In this document: positions 44,196 through 59,400 of the stretch, in pieces | Numbering within the stretch: the first letter of the stretch is position 1 | Layout of the letters: each line of letters begins with the position of its first letter | Assembly: GCF_022201045.2 (NCBI RefSeq) | Contig: NC_068557.1 | Location: forward strand, 1,054,001 to 1,118,000 | Direction of reading: 5' to 3' | DNA length: 64,000 nucleotides | Source of the DNA: Citrus sinensis | Taxonomy: Eukaryota; Streptophyta; Magnoliopsida; Sapindales; Rutaceae | Program-made: the position numbers and the translations under genes | The notes under the pieces: generated by a model | The model's database searches: none | The model's input: only the letters and a program-made list of their open reading frames with translations | Told to the model about the DNA's origin: nothing

Positions 44196-45072
44196 TAGGG
44201 ATGGCAATGGGCACCGCCCGCAGCGGGTTTGCCATTACCAAACCCAAACCCGCACAAAATTTAAATTACCAAACCCACCCGCAACCCGCAGCGGGTTTTA
44301 ATTTTTTTTAAAAAACCCACCCGCAGCGGGTTTTAACAATTACCAAACCCGCAATGGTATCCGGCGGATTTTTTGCGGGTTTCCGTATTTAAAATCACAA
44401 ATATTTAATATATAAATTTATAATAATAACCTCAAGTTCCATATAACATATTCAATTTTATATTTAAACAGTGTAAATGAAAAATTAAAATTTCCACATC
44501 AATTCAACACAAATTCTCAAATTTAAGTATAAATTATACAAATCTATTTAAAAAACACAAACTAATATCTAAAAATAATAATTACATTTCATATTATCAT
44601 TTAAAACAAGATCAAAGAGAATATATTTATTTTATTCACCACCATAAGCACCCATCTAACACAATGCCTAAAATAATAATTAAGATTAATATTTTCAAAT
44701 ACTAATTCGAAGGGAAATGCTTTTAGTTTTCTTTAGGTTATGACTTTAGAATAAGAGATGAGCCATATACACACATACACAACTTTGAGCCTTTTGCTAT
44801 TTGGTAATTTGATTAATTACATTATTTTCTTTATATATTTTTATATTTAAATTAAATTAAAAATATTTGAAAAAATTATTGCGGGTTTGGTGGATATCCA
44901 TGCGGGTATCCACCGGGTATAAGGTTAATACCAAACCCACCCGCATCCATATGCGGGTTTTAATTTATAATACTAAATCCGCCCGCAACGGATAAAATTA
45001 CCCGCAACGGGCGGGTTTTGGCGGGTGGGTTTGGGCGGGTTTGCGGGTTTGCGGGTACAATTGCCATCCCTA
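44196..45072. mobile_element. hAT element, non-autonomous
   Basis: 877 bp with perfect 13-bp inverted termini TAGGGATGGCAAT and ATTGCCATCCCTA, and an exact 8-bp target duplication ACCACAAG (44188-44195 and 45073-45080). Subterminal sequence is built from repeated CCCGCAGCGGGTTT- and GGCGGGTTTG-type motifs, likely transposase-binding subterminal repeats. The middle is AT-rich, with no transposase. Confidence 0.95.
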
Positions 45073-45080
45073 ACCACAAG

Positions 45081-45710
45081 TAGGAGTTAAATAATTAAGA
45101 AACGACAGGATGACTTTTTGAAATGGGTAAAAAATGATTTTATTAATGATCATGAAAAAGGTAACTGTGGCTACTGGCTACAAGTGTTTTCTTTTCTGGG
45201 GAAAAAGGATCATAATAATTGCGAAATGGTTTAGTGAAATAGTACGGAGATTTTATTGGTTTTAGAAATTATATAGGCTCTTTTTTGGTACACACAGACC
45301 CCAAAAATTGTAAAATAGATTTTTAAAATTTGTCTAAAAATAAGTTTTGTTATCCCATAAAAAAAGTATGTATTGAGTATTTCTGAAAATAAAAGATTCT
45401 TCCCTACTATTTTGTCAAACTACGCATGTTTGACAAAAAGTACAAAGAAATTTGTAAGAATAAGGTGTTTTTCCGGTTAGTATTTTAAAGCTAGAGGATA
45501 AAATGGACCACTAAAAACAGAAAAATGACTCAAATGACAATGTGTATCGATGACATAGGAGAAAAAAATACACATGACAAGGATTTCTGATACAAAGAAA
45601 GCAAGGATGTGAATACACAAACACAACCTTAGTTTATTGAAAATAAAAAGCATGTTTCAGGCAAAACATAGGAGTAAATTCACGAGTTTGTTACCCACAA
45701 ACTAGCTTAT
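45081..45710. other. Intergenic, 3' flank of peroxidase gene 4
   Basis: No gene. The part from about 45600 matches the 3' flanks of the other peroxidases (GGATGTGAATACACAAACAC, then CATGTTTCAGGCAAAACATA). Confidence 0.6.
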
Positions 45711-48245
<2,535 letters not shown>

Positions 48246-48641
48246 GCCAACCAAATTAAACAGGAGTAGAACTTGGCAACGACTAAGAAGTTTCACATTA
48301 TATTGTAAAAGTCTACTGTTTGAAAACAATGGCTTAACTTATATGATGAGATAATTACATTATCGATTTTCTCCCTAAAGTTTGGTGAAAGCATATTTTT
48401 CTCCACATATTTTGAGGTGGTAATGATAATTTATTAATTGCATCTCAGTATTCTAGAAGTATGTCAAGTGTAGCTCGGTTGATTGTGAATGCATTTTGTA
48501 TCTCTGATCACCCAAGTTCTAATAATAATATGGGGCAAAGGTGGTTGTTTAGTGGATGGGATTTCTTGTCCCCATAAGAGCTTTTTCTTTCTTTTTTCTT
48601 ATTAAACAAAAGAAAAGGCCATACAACATGGATATTAGAAA

Positions 48642-49455
48642 GGGACAAAACTCTTGTGCAACGGTTGTACCGTGTCACTAGTTTGTCTCTTATCTTTTGA
48701 CCCCTACTTTATTTTTTATTTATAAGTTATTTATAAATTTATCATAAATTTATTTTTTCTCTTTTCCTCTATTTATATTAAGATATTCTATACATTTTTT
48801 CTCCACTTAGATAATTAATTAATCATTAGTCAGCAACTCGGCAACTCCTTTCAAATTAAAGTATTATTAACTAGCCGACTACCTCAATTATTTTTCACAT
48901 CACAACTAAGACAAAATGCAAAAATTTAATTTGAATATTTGAATGGCAATTGTGAGGTCATGGCAATTGAATAAATTAAAATAATAAATCAAATCTATCG
49001 GTTATAAGTGATTGATGTCATATTGATTTATATCTATAAATAAAGTTTGAGTTTAATTATTTTTGAATAACTAATAACTTTCAAATTAAATTTTATTGTA
49101 GTTATTTATAGTTTTACATCTATAAATAACTAATAACTTTCAAATTAAATTTTATTGTAGTTATTTTTTTATTTAAAGTCCAGTATGCATATAATTTAAA
49201 GTGGCGATCAAAGTGTAAGGAAAGAAAATAATACATTGTTTTTATAATTATTTATTTAATATTTTATTTTAGTAATGTCATGTTAGTTTTATTTTTAAGC
49301 TAATTTATTAATTGAATTTTAATGTGAAGTCATTACTTATCTCATTCCTTAAATAAAAAAAATAGAATTAGATATTGATGTTTAGTTTTATGTCTGACTT
49401 TTTTTAACTTGAGATAACTTACCCATTTTTTAATTGTTTAAATTATTCACAAAAA
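48642..49455. mobile_element. MULE-like element, inverted and truncated copy
   Basis: Starts GGGACAAAACTCTTGTGCAAC, the same terminus as the right ends at 514 and 8110, and runs as the reverse complement of about 7380-8110. Similarity stops near 49455 (ATTGTTTAAATTATTCAC), so the other end is missing or has diverged. It sits between the gene 4 proximal promoter and its conserved upstream block, increasing their separation. Confidence 0.75.
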
Positions 49456-50374
49456 AAAAATCTGTGAGGATATTTCCACTGAGCTTTTTATGTAACAACA
49501 CCCTATCTTTTTATATTTTTATAATTATGATTTTATAAATAAATTATTCGTAACTCGTGCACTTATCCTTAAATCATATATGTTTAACCAAAGAGAATGA
49601 ACAGGAATTTTCTACGAAAGAATTAGATTTGTTAGTTTAAAAATAGACAATATTTATCTTCTTCCTTTCCTTATATCTTTCAAGGAATAATACGCTGAAT
49701 TGTGAGTATATAGTTTTGTGGATGGAAAATTAGGATGAACATTCAATTTCAATTTTAAAATTTTGTTTATATACTGCTGAGCTGATTTCGTAACTGATGA
49801 AAAATTTGTGTTATTAGGCAAGAAAAGTTTAAGATTTTGCAGTTAAAATTTATTTGTTTATTTGTTTATTTGTTTATTATTACTAGTATTTTCTGTTATG
49901 TATGTACATGTTCTCCCCAGAATGCATTTTGATTCAGAAACTACTGTCTGTGCAATTAGATGCTGCAATGTATGTCATTTATATATGGAAATGTCCCTCT
50001 TTTAATTAAAATGATTCATGGCATGGCAATATTGGCAGAGTCGTTTATGCATGTCCATTTTGTTGCCATTGAAACTTTATTGAGCTACAAAGCAAGAAGT
50101 GTTTTTTGGCCAAACTTTGTGCCAAAAAAAAAAAAAAACCGCAATTGGCCCCTATTGTAATTTTCTGGTGACTAAGGGTGAGAAATTAAAGAAGAATAAT
50201 TCCCCCTTTGTAATATCCAAAATTTCATTTGTTTGTAAAAAAAAAATAATAATAATAATAAATAAATCAGCTTAAATTCTGGTCGACTTAATTAGGGTTG
50301 AAGAATTCAACTTTGATAAACGATAACGTTGGATTTAGTCCATGCCATCGCCATGCGAATGTGGACTGTACGAC
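49456..50374. other. Intergenic, no gene seen
   Basis: AT-rich with a TTTATTTG repeat near 49854-49878 and an AATAATAAT run near 50247. No frame of protein-like composition. Confidence 0.5.
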
Positions 50375-50389
50375 GCGTGTGGATTCCAC
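50375..50389. promoter_or_regulatory. Conserved upstream block, gene 4 version
   Basis: GCGTGTGGATTCCAC followed by ATACTCGAAAG and CCTTTCATTTCAAGCTT, then a CATTTTTGTCAG tail. It lies about 2.2 kb upstream of the gene 4 start, compared with about 0.7 kb for genes 2 and 3; the insertion at 48642-49455 explains part of the difference. Confidence 0.58.
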
Positions 50390-51596
50390 ATACTCGAAAG
50401 TCGAAACCTTTCATTTCAAGCTTGTAGACTTTTATCCTTTTTCTTTATATTGAATTATCATTTTTGTCAGTTTATGCATAAATAATTGATTGAGACACAC
50501 GGACCGTTGCAGGAGAGAAGAAAAGTTGCTAGAAATTAGCTGACACAAGGCCAGTTTGCACTGAACTGTTACATACAGAGTATGTAACGTAGCTTTGTCC
50601 ACACCGACAGTACACAAGTAGAGTCAAATAATTAATTACGTGACGTGACGGATGACATTTTGAAAATGATATGTTTTTGCTTTTTTTTTTTTTTTTGAGA
50701 ATGGTATGCTGCTAATTTTTTTCGTATTTGTTTTCAAAAATGAAAATTGATGTTTTTTTGTGATTTCAAATCTCGCCTCTGATAAAGTATTTTAAAAATT
50801 GTAATCTAAATAAATAAATACCAAACTGGCTTTTGATTCCCGGACCTTTTATTTTAAGTTAAGAGAATTACTAATTGAACTGATTTGAACGCACAATCTA
50901 AAGAATTTTTCAATAAAGAAATATGTTTAATATAATATTTGAAGAAAGAAAATGTTACGCAACAAGTACAAAATCGTAAAAGCAACATTAATTTGTGCTG
51001 CTTAAGCTTTCAACTTTTCTTCAAGAAAGTAAAAAGTAAAAAGTAAAAACACCATTTCTGTCGCTTTCCATAAATCCTTCATCAACTCACCGAATTTTAT
51101 TCTGGCCTTATTCTATCTTTCCTTTTTTATTTTCCTATTTAAATGGAAAATGGTGTTTAGTTTGGTGACGAGGACAATATCTAATATCTGCCAAAAATAG
51201 AAAAATTATCCCAAAACTACTTTGAAAGAACTTTGGGATAATTAATTATATGTAATTGATCAATTTTCACATCTTAAATTTTAAAACTCATAAAAAGTCA
51301 AACTCATATATAAGTGAGTTTAGACTATCATTTTATGTGATAAGAACTAAAAGAAAATGTTTGACTTACACGTGACAATGAGTGATGGGGATAAGAGCAT
51401 ATTTCACGACTTATCTGTAGCTAATAAAATTATAGCGTTTTTCATGCTCTTGTACATGGAGACTCATTAATATTTTGAATTCACTTGTATGAACAAATCT
51501 GAATTATCTTTACCTTTCCATAATGAATACTCCTAATTAAAACAAAAGCGAAAAAGAAAAGAACATAAAAATTGTATTTTCTTACTAAAACTTCAA
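50390..51596. other. Intergenic, no gene seen
   Basis: AT-rich, with homopolymer runs (poly-T near 50680). Nothing recognisable. Confidence 0.5.
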
Positions 51597-51612
51597 AAAT
51601 TTCTTGGAAATA

Positions 51613-51833
51613 ACCAACAAAGTGTTGGCTCCACTGGCAATGGAGTCCCCTTAAGTTGCTTGACTGAGTTTGCTCCCCAGTTCGAGTCGCAGGGAAGTCG
51701 CCTTTGTTGGGAGAACCTGTGCCTCTCGGTTCGAGCGAGGACCTCTAGTCTGGGTTGTGGTACGGGCTTAAAGGTGCCTCCCACAGTTGGGGCCCTCCCC
51801 AGGATACCTCGTGGTCAAAACCAAAAAAAAAAA
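51613..51833 (+). mobile_element. tRNA-derived SINE with poly(A) tail
   Basis: 221 bp flanked by an exact direct repeat AAATTTCTTGGAAATA (51597-51612 and 51834-51849; the leading A's of the right copy merge with the tail). Box A-like TTGGCTCCACTGGCAATGG near 51624 and box B-like AGTTCGAGTCGC near 51679; a second GGTTCGAGC follows near 51727. Ends in about 14 A. Much GC-richer than its surroundings. Confidence 0.88.
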
Positions 51834-51849
51834 AAATTTCTTGGAAATA

Positions 51850-52133
51850 GTTAAAATGATCAAATACATTTGAGGCATCAAACAACAAACTTCGACCATA
51901 ATCGGATTGATTTTGCAATTAAACACAACGGATTTTGTTTCTATATATCACCGAAAGTTCAAAGACTTAACATATTATATGAGTATTGTAACTCAATTAG
52001 TTATTCCCCCACAAAATACATGTCCTACGTACATCAAGATTTTATTTCCCTTGGTCCTGTCCTTGAATTTTGTACTGAGCTTAAAAATGGTTTTTAATTT
52101 TTCCTTTTGTTTCGAAACTCTCACCTCCTGCTC

Positions 52134-52165
<32 letters not shown>

Positions 52166-52995
52166 CCTTCTGGTACGTAACTAAGACCAAAAATGTCTGT
52201 GACTCTGTGGTATCATTATTTGCAGTTTAATTATATTTAAAATGAGACGATTGAATGACGCGTGTTCATAAAGTGTATATAATATAATATGAATATGATT
52301 ACGACATTACCTGAAATTTAAGGAACTGATAAGAACATAATCTGTTTAAATAATATTGTATGGAAGATTTCCGATTATAATTTAAAATATATGTTTCTTT
52401 CAATCTTTCTCTATAATTCATTGTTCATATGACCCTACGTCAAGAAAATAAAATACAGAATATCTAATATCTCTATCTATAGGCAAACAATTTCAAGATT
52501 TTCTGGTTAACTTGTTATACAAAGCGTTGAGATGTGAGTAAATTAGGGTAAAAATTTATTTAGTCATTGTATTTTAAGATTAGTATTCATTTAGTCCCTA
52601 TATTTTAAAAATGTCTTGAAACATCCCTGCCGTTACTTTTTATTTCTTTTGGCTTACTTTTACACTATTACCCTTTTATAATAATTTTTTTATTTGGACA
52701 TTAATAAAAAATAATTAAATTATCAATTTAACCCTAAAAATTATATTAATTTTTAATTGTCAAAAATTGTATGCAAACTACCAAGTGTGCAAATGGTGCT
52801 TGCAAAAAAATTAATATAATTTTTTTATATAATTTTTTAGATTACAATTATTGTGCTAATATTCCTAAATGATCTTAAAACTAAAAGTTTGTCGAATGAC
52901 AAGATCTTAGTTAGATGTTTATTTGTCAATAAATTAGTTAACCTGTTTTGTAATCTGATGACTAAGCTGTATATCTTTTGCTCACTCAAATACAG
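51850..52995. other. Intergenic, no gene seen
   Basis: AT-rich; an ATT/TTA microsatellite at 52135-52161. The segment 52555-52800 contains phrases such as TTTAGTCCCTATATTTTAAAA typical of plant repetitive DNA, but no ends were found. Confidence 0.45.
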
Positions 52996-53109
52996 GCAAA
53001 TCTTCAATGCTTGGAAACTCTTATTAATAAAGAAATGCAAATAGCTCTTCTCAAATTAAATAAAGACCAATTACCCGACAATGCTTACTATTTTCTTAAA
53101 GTGACTTGA
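52996..53109 (+). pseudogene. Exon-like remnant of an unidentified gene
   Basis: A 37-codon stretch opening directly after a good acceptor (ATACAG) and ending in TGA. Its composition is protein-like, with pieces such as LETLINKEMQIALLKLNK and LPDNAYYFLK. No ATG or companion exon was found nearby. I do not recognise the family; it may be a captured or relic final exon. Confidence 0.3.
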
Positions 53110-54348
53110 TTGTGCTAATAAAGTTATGTGGGGAGAAAGATATCTATATGCCTATCTGGATGCATGCGCCTGGTTGGATAAGAAAATGATAGAAATTAAA
53201 TGCCAAAGAAGTAGATGATGCAAATTAAGTGGATTTATTGTTGATAATTGTATGAGTTGACTAGCCCATTTTACACGTGGAAAGTGGCTTCGATTGGTGC
53301 ATGCATGAGATTTGTTTGATTTTCCTGATTTTAGATGATGATTTCAATCATTCAGTTTGAATTTAAAATTTCAATAAGTTAGAAATAACGATGCGGCACG
53401 GTATATGCGTGGAATATATCTCCCTTTGGCCCTTTACTTTTTCATGATTTCAATTAATCAATCTTGTAATTTATTTATATCTTTATGTGAAGCAAGTGTA
53501 CAAGGTACATATATTTTAAGAATTTTAAAAAGGTAAGTGACAAACATATTTTTAAAATTTAATTTTGATAATAAATTTCATCCTTAATGCAATTCTACCT
53601 AAGTAGTTTTGTATGATTCACTTTTAAATTCCAACAAGAACATCTAATTACCTACTTCAAGTGAAAAGTGCGTTGAGTGAATTTCAACATAAATAAGGTT
53701 GGTTTGAATAATTTTTAAAAATTCATAAGCTAATTGCATAATTAGCCGAAACCTAAAAGACTAAATTTAAATTATGTAATTCTCGCTTTGTACAATATAT
53801 AAAACCTAAGTACTAACTCTTGGAGGGAATTAACATGCTTCGAATAAAATCATTTTGATATCTCTTTTAATTCACTGTGCAAAAGCTTGGATAGACTTTG
53901 TTACTGTTTATCGAATTTGAGTGATAATAGTAACTACGTACCTAATGATTATTTCATTTAACATGGCAATGAGCTGTTCCAAGAGATTTAATGCCCATTC
54001 AGTATTGCTGGATCACCTTTTGTGATGATCAATATCCCTCTTTACTACTTTAAAAGCCATCAATGATCAAGATGTTGAAATATGGGCGAGGAAAGAGAGG
54101 ATTTGGAACAAACTATTATCCATTAATCTCAACGGAAACATGATATTATATGAACCACACTTGGACTTAGAAAGAATGATTTTGTTGTTGTTGTTGGTAA
54201 AATCAGGCTCTCCAAGTGAACAACTGCTGTTGTATTATCCTGATAAGTGGTACCTAAGAATTGAGAGATCTTGGACTAATAAGTGTTTTTCTTTTTCGAT
54301 TTATAAATTTAAAGAGAGTCTAATTTCTGTCAAGGGAGAAGATCCATG
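53110..54348. other. Intergenic, no gene seen
   Basis: AT-rich. The 73-codon frame at 54140-54361 runs into the LTR and is not supported as a gene. Confidence 0.5.
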
Positions 54349-54643
54349 TGTTAAGAATTAAGTGTTGATTCATCATCGCTGAGCTGTCATAGTATCGTTG
54401 CTGAATAACCATGTTGGAAGGTCGTTATGCATACTATTGAGAGTTGTTAGTTTCCTTCCAAAAGTTTTTTATGTATGGTTGGATGTGAGCACACGAGTTT
54501 GTTGCTTTCAGAAGATTCTACACACAACTATATAAACAATATTGTAATCTCAAATTACAATATGTAGAATGAATATTTTTTTATTTCTAATTTCTCTCAA
54601 TTAATAATTTTTCTCTTTATTTTCTATGTAAACAAACAGAATT
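54349..54643 (+). repeat. 5' LTR of the copia element
   Basis: Begins TGTTAAGAATTAAG and is similar throughout to 59103-59400. Shared similarity stops at ACAGAATT; another 24 bases precede the primer-binding site, so the real 5' LTR edge may be a little further right. Confidence 0.88.
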
Positions 54644-54667
54644 CTCAAAAAATATTTCACTTTAACT

Positions 54668-54680
54668 TGGTATCGGAGAT
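54668..54680 (+). other. Primer-binding site
   Basis: TGGTATCGGAGAT, one substitution from the TGGTATCAGAG site complementary to initiator tRNA-Met used by most plant copia elements. Confidence 0.75.
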
Positions 54681-57600
54681 CAATCTAATGGCCTTAACAT
54701 GTTCCAATCAACAACCTAATGGCACTACCATAACCTCTTTCACCTTTACAAATCCAATCAAGCTTGATTTCAAGAGCTACACAACTTGGAAACAACAAAT
54801 ACTCTCTTCAATTCGTGGTAATGGTCTCGAAGGCTACATCAATGGATCAAGGCTATGTCCTGATCAATTTCTTCCACCAAGATATGGATATGAAGGTTCT
54901 TATTCAAATATTGAAGGTCAAGAAAATCCAGAATATACAACATGAAAATGTCAAGATCAACTCTTACTTAGCTGGATCATATCATCCATGAGTGTTGATA
55001 TCTTCAGTGTTGTGGTCATTTCTAAGATTTCCTTTAAGTTGTGGAAAATCTTGAAAAACAATTTGGATCTAAATCCATAGCCAAAAAAAGTTCATCTAAA
55101 AATGCTTCTAAGCAATCTGCAAAAAAGATCCTTAACAATGTCAGAATATTTCACAAAGCTTAAAACAATTACTGATGGCCCAGCCTGCCCTGTGAGTTAT
55201 TAGGATCTGATTACTCATCTCATTTTTTATTTAGATCGGTCATGTTATCTTGTGGTTGTTTACATTGAGGCAAACATGTTAACTATGGATCTTAGTGAAG
55301 CATATACTATGCTTCTCACACATGAGGCTAGACTGGACAATAGTAAGCTTCATGACAACAAAGAAATTAAGAATAACTATGCAGTCAATATAGCTCAAGT
55401 TGGAAATTTTTCAAAGAAAGGTAATAATAATGCTCAAAATAACTGGAACAAGGCTGAGGGAAATAATGGGAACACTAATTCTGGTGGAAGAGCTGGCTTT
55501 GATGGTAATGGAAGATGAGGTTACCAGGGACCAAATCGAGGAAAATGAAATTAGAATAATAACTTCAGAGGATTTACTGGTGGTTTTAACAATGGATTTC
55601 CTAGTGACTTCAATAACAACTATGGCAGAGGTGGATTTAACTCAAGAGGTTCTGAAAAGGTTTTGTTTAAGGAGGTGTTGCTTGTCAAATTTGCTTCAGG
55701 TTTAACCACACAGCAGCTGAGTGTAGAGACATGTTCAACAAGAATTTTGTCCCAAATTTTCCTGCTCCAAGTCATTTTTTCAATCAAAATCAAGGATCAA
55801 GGGCAGCTTTTATGACTACATCTGAATGAGTTACTAATCAAGGATGGTATCTAAATAGTGGAACAACTCACCACTTAACTAATACAGTTCAGAATTTGAA
55901 TGATGGTAAGATCTTTTTTAGCTCAAATTTACTAATTATTGGTAATGGTCAAAGTCTTCAAATTACTCACATAGGTTATACATGTCTCTATACTTTTTTT
56001 GGTACTTGTTTACATCTGCATAATGTCCTGTATGCCTCCAAAATTACCAAGAACCTCATTAATGTTTCCAAACTTCTCGTGATAATGATATTACCATTGA
56101 ATTTTTCTCTGATGTTTATTTCCTAAAAGACAATGTGAATGACACTCTGTTGGCTCAGGGGATTGCTAAAGATGGTCTGTACAAGCTACTGTCATAAGAG
56201 AAACTTATATCTTCTTCTTCTATGCAAGTGTTTTAACCTAGTTCTATAATGTCAATTTTCTCTTTCAATGATGATGTCACTTCTGTTCAAGCCTTTAATA
56301 GTGACTTATATTTCTGTTTAGAGTCCAAATCTCCCATAAGTTTTCACACTTAGGTTATGTGTTAGCAAATATATTGCATAATAGGCTTGGTCATCCAAGC
56401 AAACATGTTATATAAACTATTTTAAAGAATAATTATTTGCTGTCTGCTCATGTTGATAAATCAATCCTTTAGTTTTGTGATGTTTGTCAGCTTGAAAAAT
56501 TACATCAATTACATTTTTTAGTTACTAAAATCAAAACAAAATGTCCTTTAGAATTGATTCACACAGACTTACATGGACTAGCTATGTTCTGTCCATGGAT
56601 GGTTATAGATATTATATCTCTTTTGTTGATGATTTCACTAGGTATTGTTGGATTTTTCCTTTAGTTTTGAAGTCTGATGCTCTTACTACATTCAAACACT
56701 TTAAATGCTTGATTGGAAAAAAATTCAATCTTTCTATTAAAGCTTTATAGTTTGATATGAGAGGTGAATTTAAAATTCTTTCAGTCTTTTCTTCAACCAA
56801 AAGACATCTAAGCTAGATTTAGTTGTCCTCACACACATCACCAAAATGGTGTTGTTGAGAAAAAGTATAGACACATAGTTGAAACTAGTTTAACCCTTCT
56901 TACCCAAGCTAAAATGCATGTTTCTTTCTGATGGGAGGCTTTTCAAACAATCTCTTATCTCATTAATAGAATGCCAACCTCTATTCTCAATAATTTATCT
57001 CCTTATCGAAAACTTCATTACCAATCACCAAATTATCAGCTTCTTAGAATGTTTGACTGTGCTTGTTACCATTTTCTTAGACTTTACAATCAATACAAGC
57101 TTGATTTTTACTCCAAAAAATGTTTGTTCTTACGTTACAGCCCTCTTTATAGGGGCTATAAATGTCTAGTCAAATCTGGCAAAGTTTATATTTGCAGCTC
57201 ATGTCATTTTTAATGAGTTTGATTTTCCATATTTTGAATTATTTTCATCCTCTTCATCTTCTTCTGAGTCCTTCCTAATTTACTCTCCATCAATTTTCAT
57301 TTTCAATGATAGTGGCTTCAATCATTCGTCAGTTATACCTCCTACCTCAGTAGTGTTACCATCATCATTCTTTCCACATTTACCTCAACAAGTTATATAT
57401 TTTCCTTCTTAAACCTCTAATTCCTCATCCCTTCATTATGTATCCAATTCACCTGTATCACAACCACCATCTCAACTAGTAATCCCAACTTATCTAATAA
57501 TTACTTGAGCCAAATCTAGCATTTTCAAGCCAAAAACCTATTTTACAGCTACACAGACCATGAGCCAGTGAGTGTTAAAATTGCTTTAGCTGACAAGAAG

Positions 57601-59102
57601 TGGCATATGGCTATGCAAGATAAGTATAATGCTTTGTAGAGAAATGGTACTTGGACATTGGTTTCAGTTGAGATAGCCACCAAACTTGTTGGAAATAAGT
57701 GGATTTTTCAAGTTAAATACAACCCAGATGACGGCATTTCAAAGTATAAAGCTCAACTAGTTGTAAAAGGGCTTCATCAAACTTTTGGAGTAGATTTCTT
57801 TGAGACATTCAGTCATGTTGTAAAACCTTGCATTGTTCCAGTTGTTCTCAACTTAGCAGTCATGAATTATTGGTCTATAGCAATTAGATGTCGACAATGC
57901 TTTTCTCAATGGCTTACATATTGAATATGTGCTCATGCTTCAGCTAGAAGGCTTTATTAATCCTCAATTTCTCAATCATATCTGCAAGTTGAATAAAGCC
58001 ATTTATGACCTTAAACAAGCCCCTAGGGCTTGGTATGACATATTAAAAGGATCTCTAATTTAGTAAGGATTCAGGTCTTCCAAGTCAGATACTTCATTAT
58101 TTTTCAAGCATATTAGATGTGATATTTTAATCATTCTTGTCTATGTGGATGATATTCTAATAACAGGTTCAAGCAATGCTCAGATAACATGGGTTATTAA
58201 TTAGCTTGGATAAGAATTTGCTCTCAAAGACTTGGGGGATTTCAATTATTTTCTTGGATTGGAAGTGACTCCATCTATTGATGGCTTACATATATCTCAA
58301 ACTAAGTTTGTTAGTGATATCTTAAGGAAAGCTCACATACTTGACAGTAAAGGTTGTAACACACCTATATGTGTTGCTAATAAATTGCAAAAAAATAAAG
58401 GTTGTTTGTTTAAAAATCATTCACTTTACAAAAGCATTGATGGTTCTCTACAATATTTAACACTGATCAGTCCAGATATTGCATTTACAGTAAATAAGTT
58501 AAGCCAATTTTTGGCTGCTCCAACTACTTTATACTGGCAGGCCTATAAAAGAGTGTTGAGATATATGCGAAGTATAGCACATTTTGGACTTCAGTTCTTC
58601 AACTCAGGTTCTCTAACCTTGACAGCCTATTTTGATGCAGATTGGGGGTTTGATCTAAATGACAGAAGATCTATTGGAGGATATTGTGTTGATCTTGGAA
58701 CTAATCTTGTGTCATGATCATCTAAGAAACAAAATATTGTCTCTAGATCAACTGTTGAATCCGAATATAGAGCTTTAACATTAGCCACATCTAAAATTTT
58801 GTGGACCAATTATCTATTGAAGGAACTCAAAGTATCACCCAACAAGCCTCATGTTCTTCATTGTGGTAATAAAAGTGCAGAAGCTTTAGACAACAATCTT
58901 AAATATCATTCTAGAACTAAACATATAGAATTGGATCTTCATTTTGTTAGGGAACACGTTGCCAATAAGGAATTGGTCATTGAACATGTATCCAGATCTG
59001 ATCAATTAACTGATGTGCTTACAAAGCCTCTTAGTTTTGATCATTTTGCTTATATGAGAACTAAGCTCAATGTCTGTTCAAGACCTTGAGCTTATAGGGG
59101 TA

Positions 59103-59400
59103 TGTTAAGAATTAAGTGCCGATTCATCATAGCTGAGCTGTCATTATATCATTGCTAAATATCCATGCACATTGGAAGGTCATTTTGCATATTGTTAAGA
59201 GCTATAGTTTCCCTCTAGAAGTTTGTTATGTATAAGTGGATGTGAGCACATGAGTTTGTTGCTTTCAGAAGATTTTACACACAACCATATGAACAACATT
59301 GTAATCTCAAATTACATTATGTAGAATGAATATTTTTTGGTTTCTAATTTCTCTCAATCAATAAATTTTCACTCTGTTTTCTAAGTAAACAAACAGAATT
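59103..59400 (+). repeat. 3' LTR of the copia element
   Basis: Begins TGTTAAGAATTAAG directly after a short purine-rich tract (ATAGGGGTA). It matches the 5' LTR up to ACAGAATT. The last bases expected before the primer-binding side of the 5' LTR are absent, suggesting a small terminal deletion. Confidence 0.88.

Larger units (their letters stand above)
54349..59400 (+). mobile_element. Decayed Ty1/copia LTR retrotransposon
   Basis: About 5 kb with an LTR at each end, a primer-binding site, a purine-rich tract and remains of a single gag-pol in the copia order. Gag begins near 54688 and has a CCHC zinc knuckle near 55678-55731. Protease follows near 55850 with NSGT in place of the catalytic DSGA. 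Then come the GAG-pre-integrase/integrase region (LHNRLGHPSKH near 56372, then IN to about 56960), reverse transcriptase (57580-58230, YVDDILITG near 58138) and RNase H (to 59088). IN before RT places it in copia. Many stops and frameshifts break every domain, so it is inactive. The LTRs differ by many substitutions and small indels, indicating an old insertion. No convincing 5-bp target duplication was seen. Confidence 0.93.

Noticed and set aside
51593..51854. 63-64 codon frames at the SINE
   Set aside because: Explained entirely by the SINE body and its target duplications.
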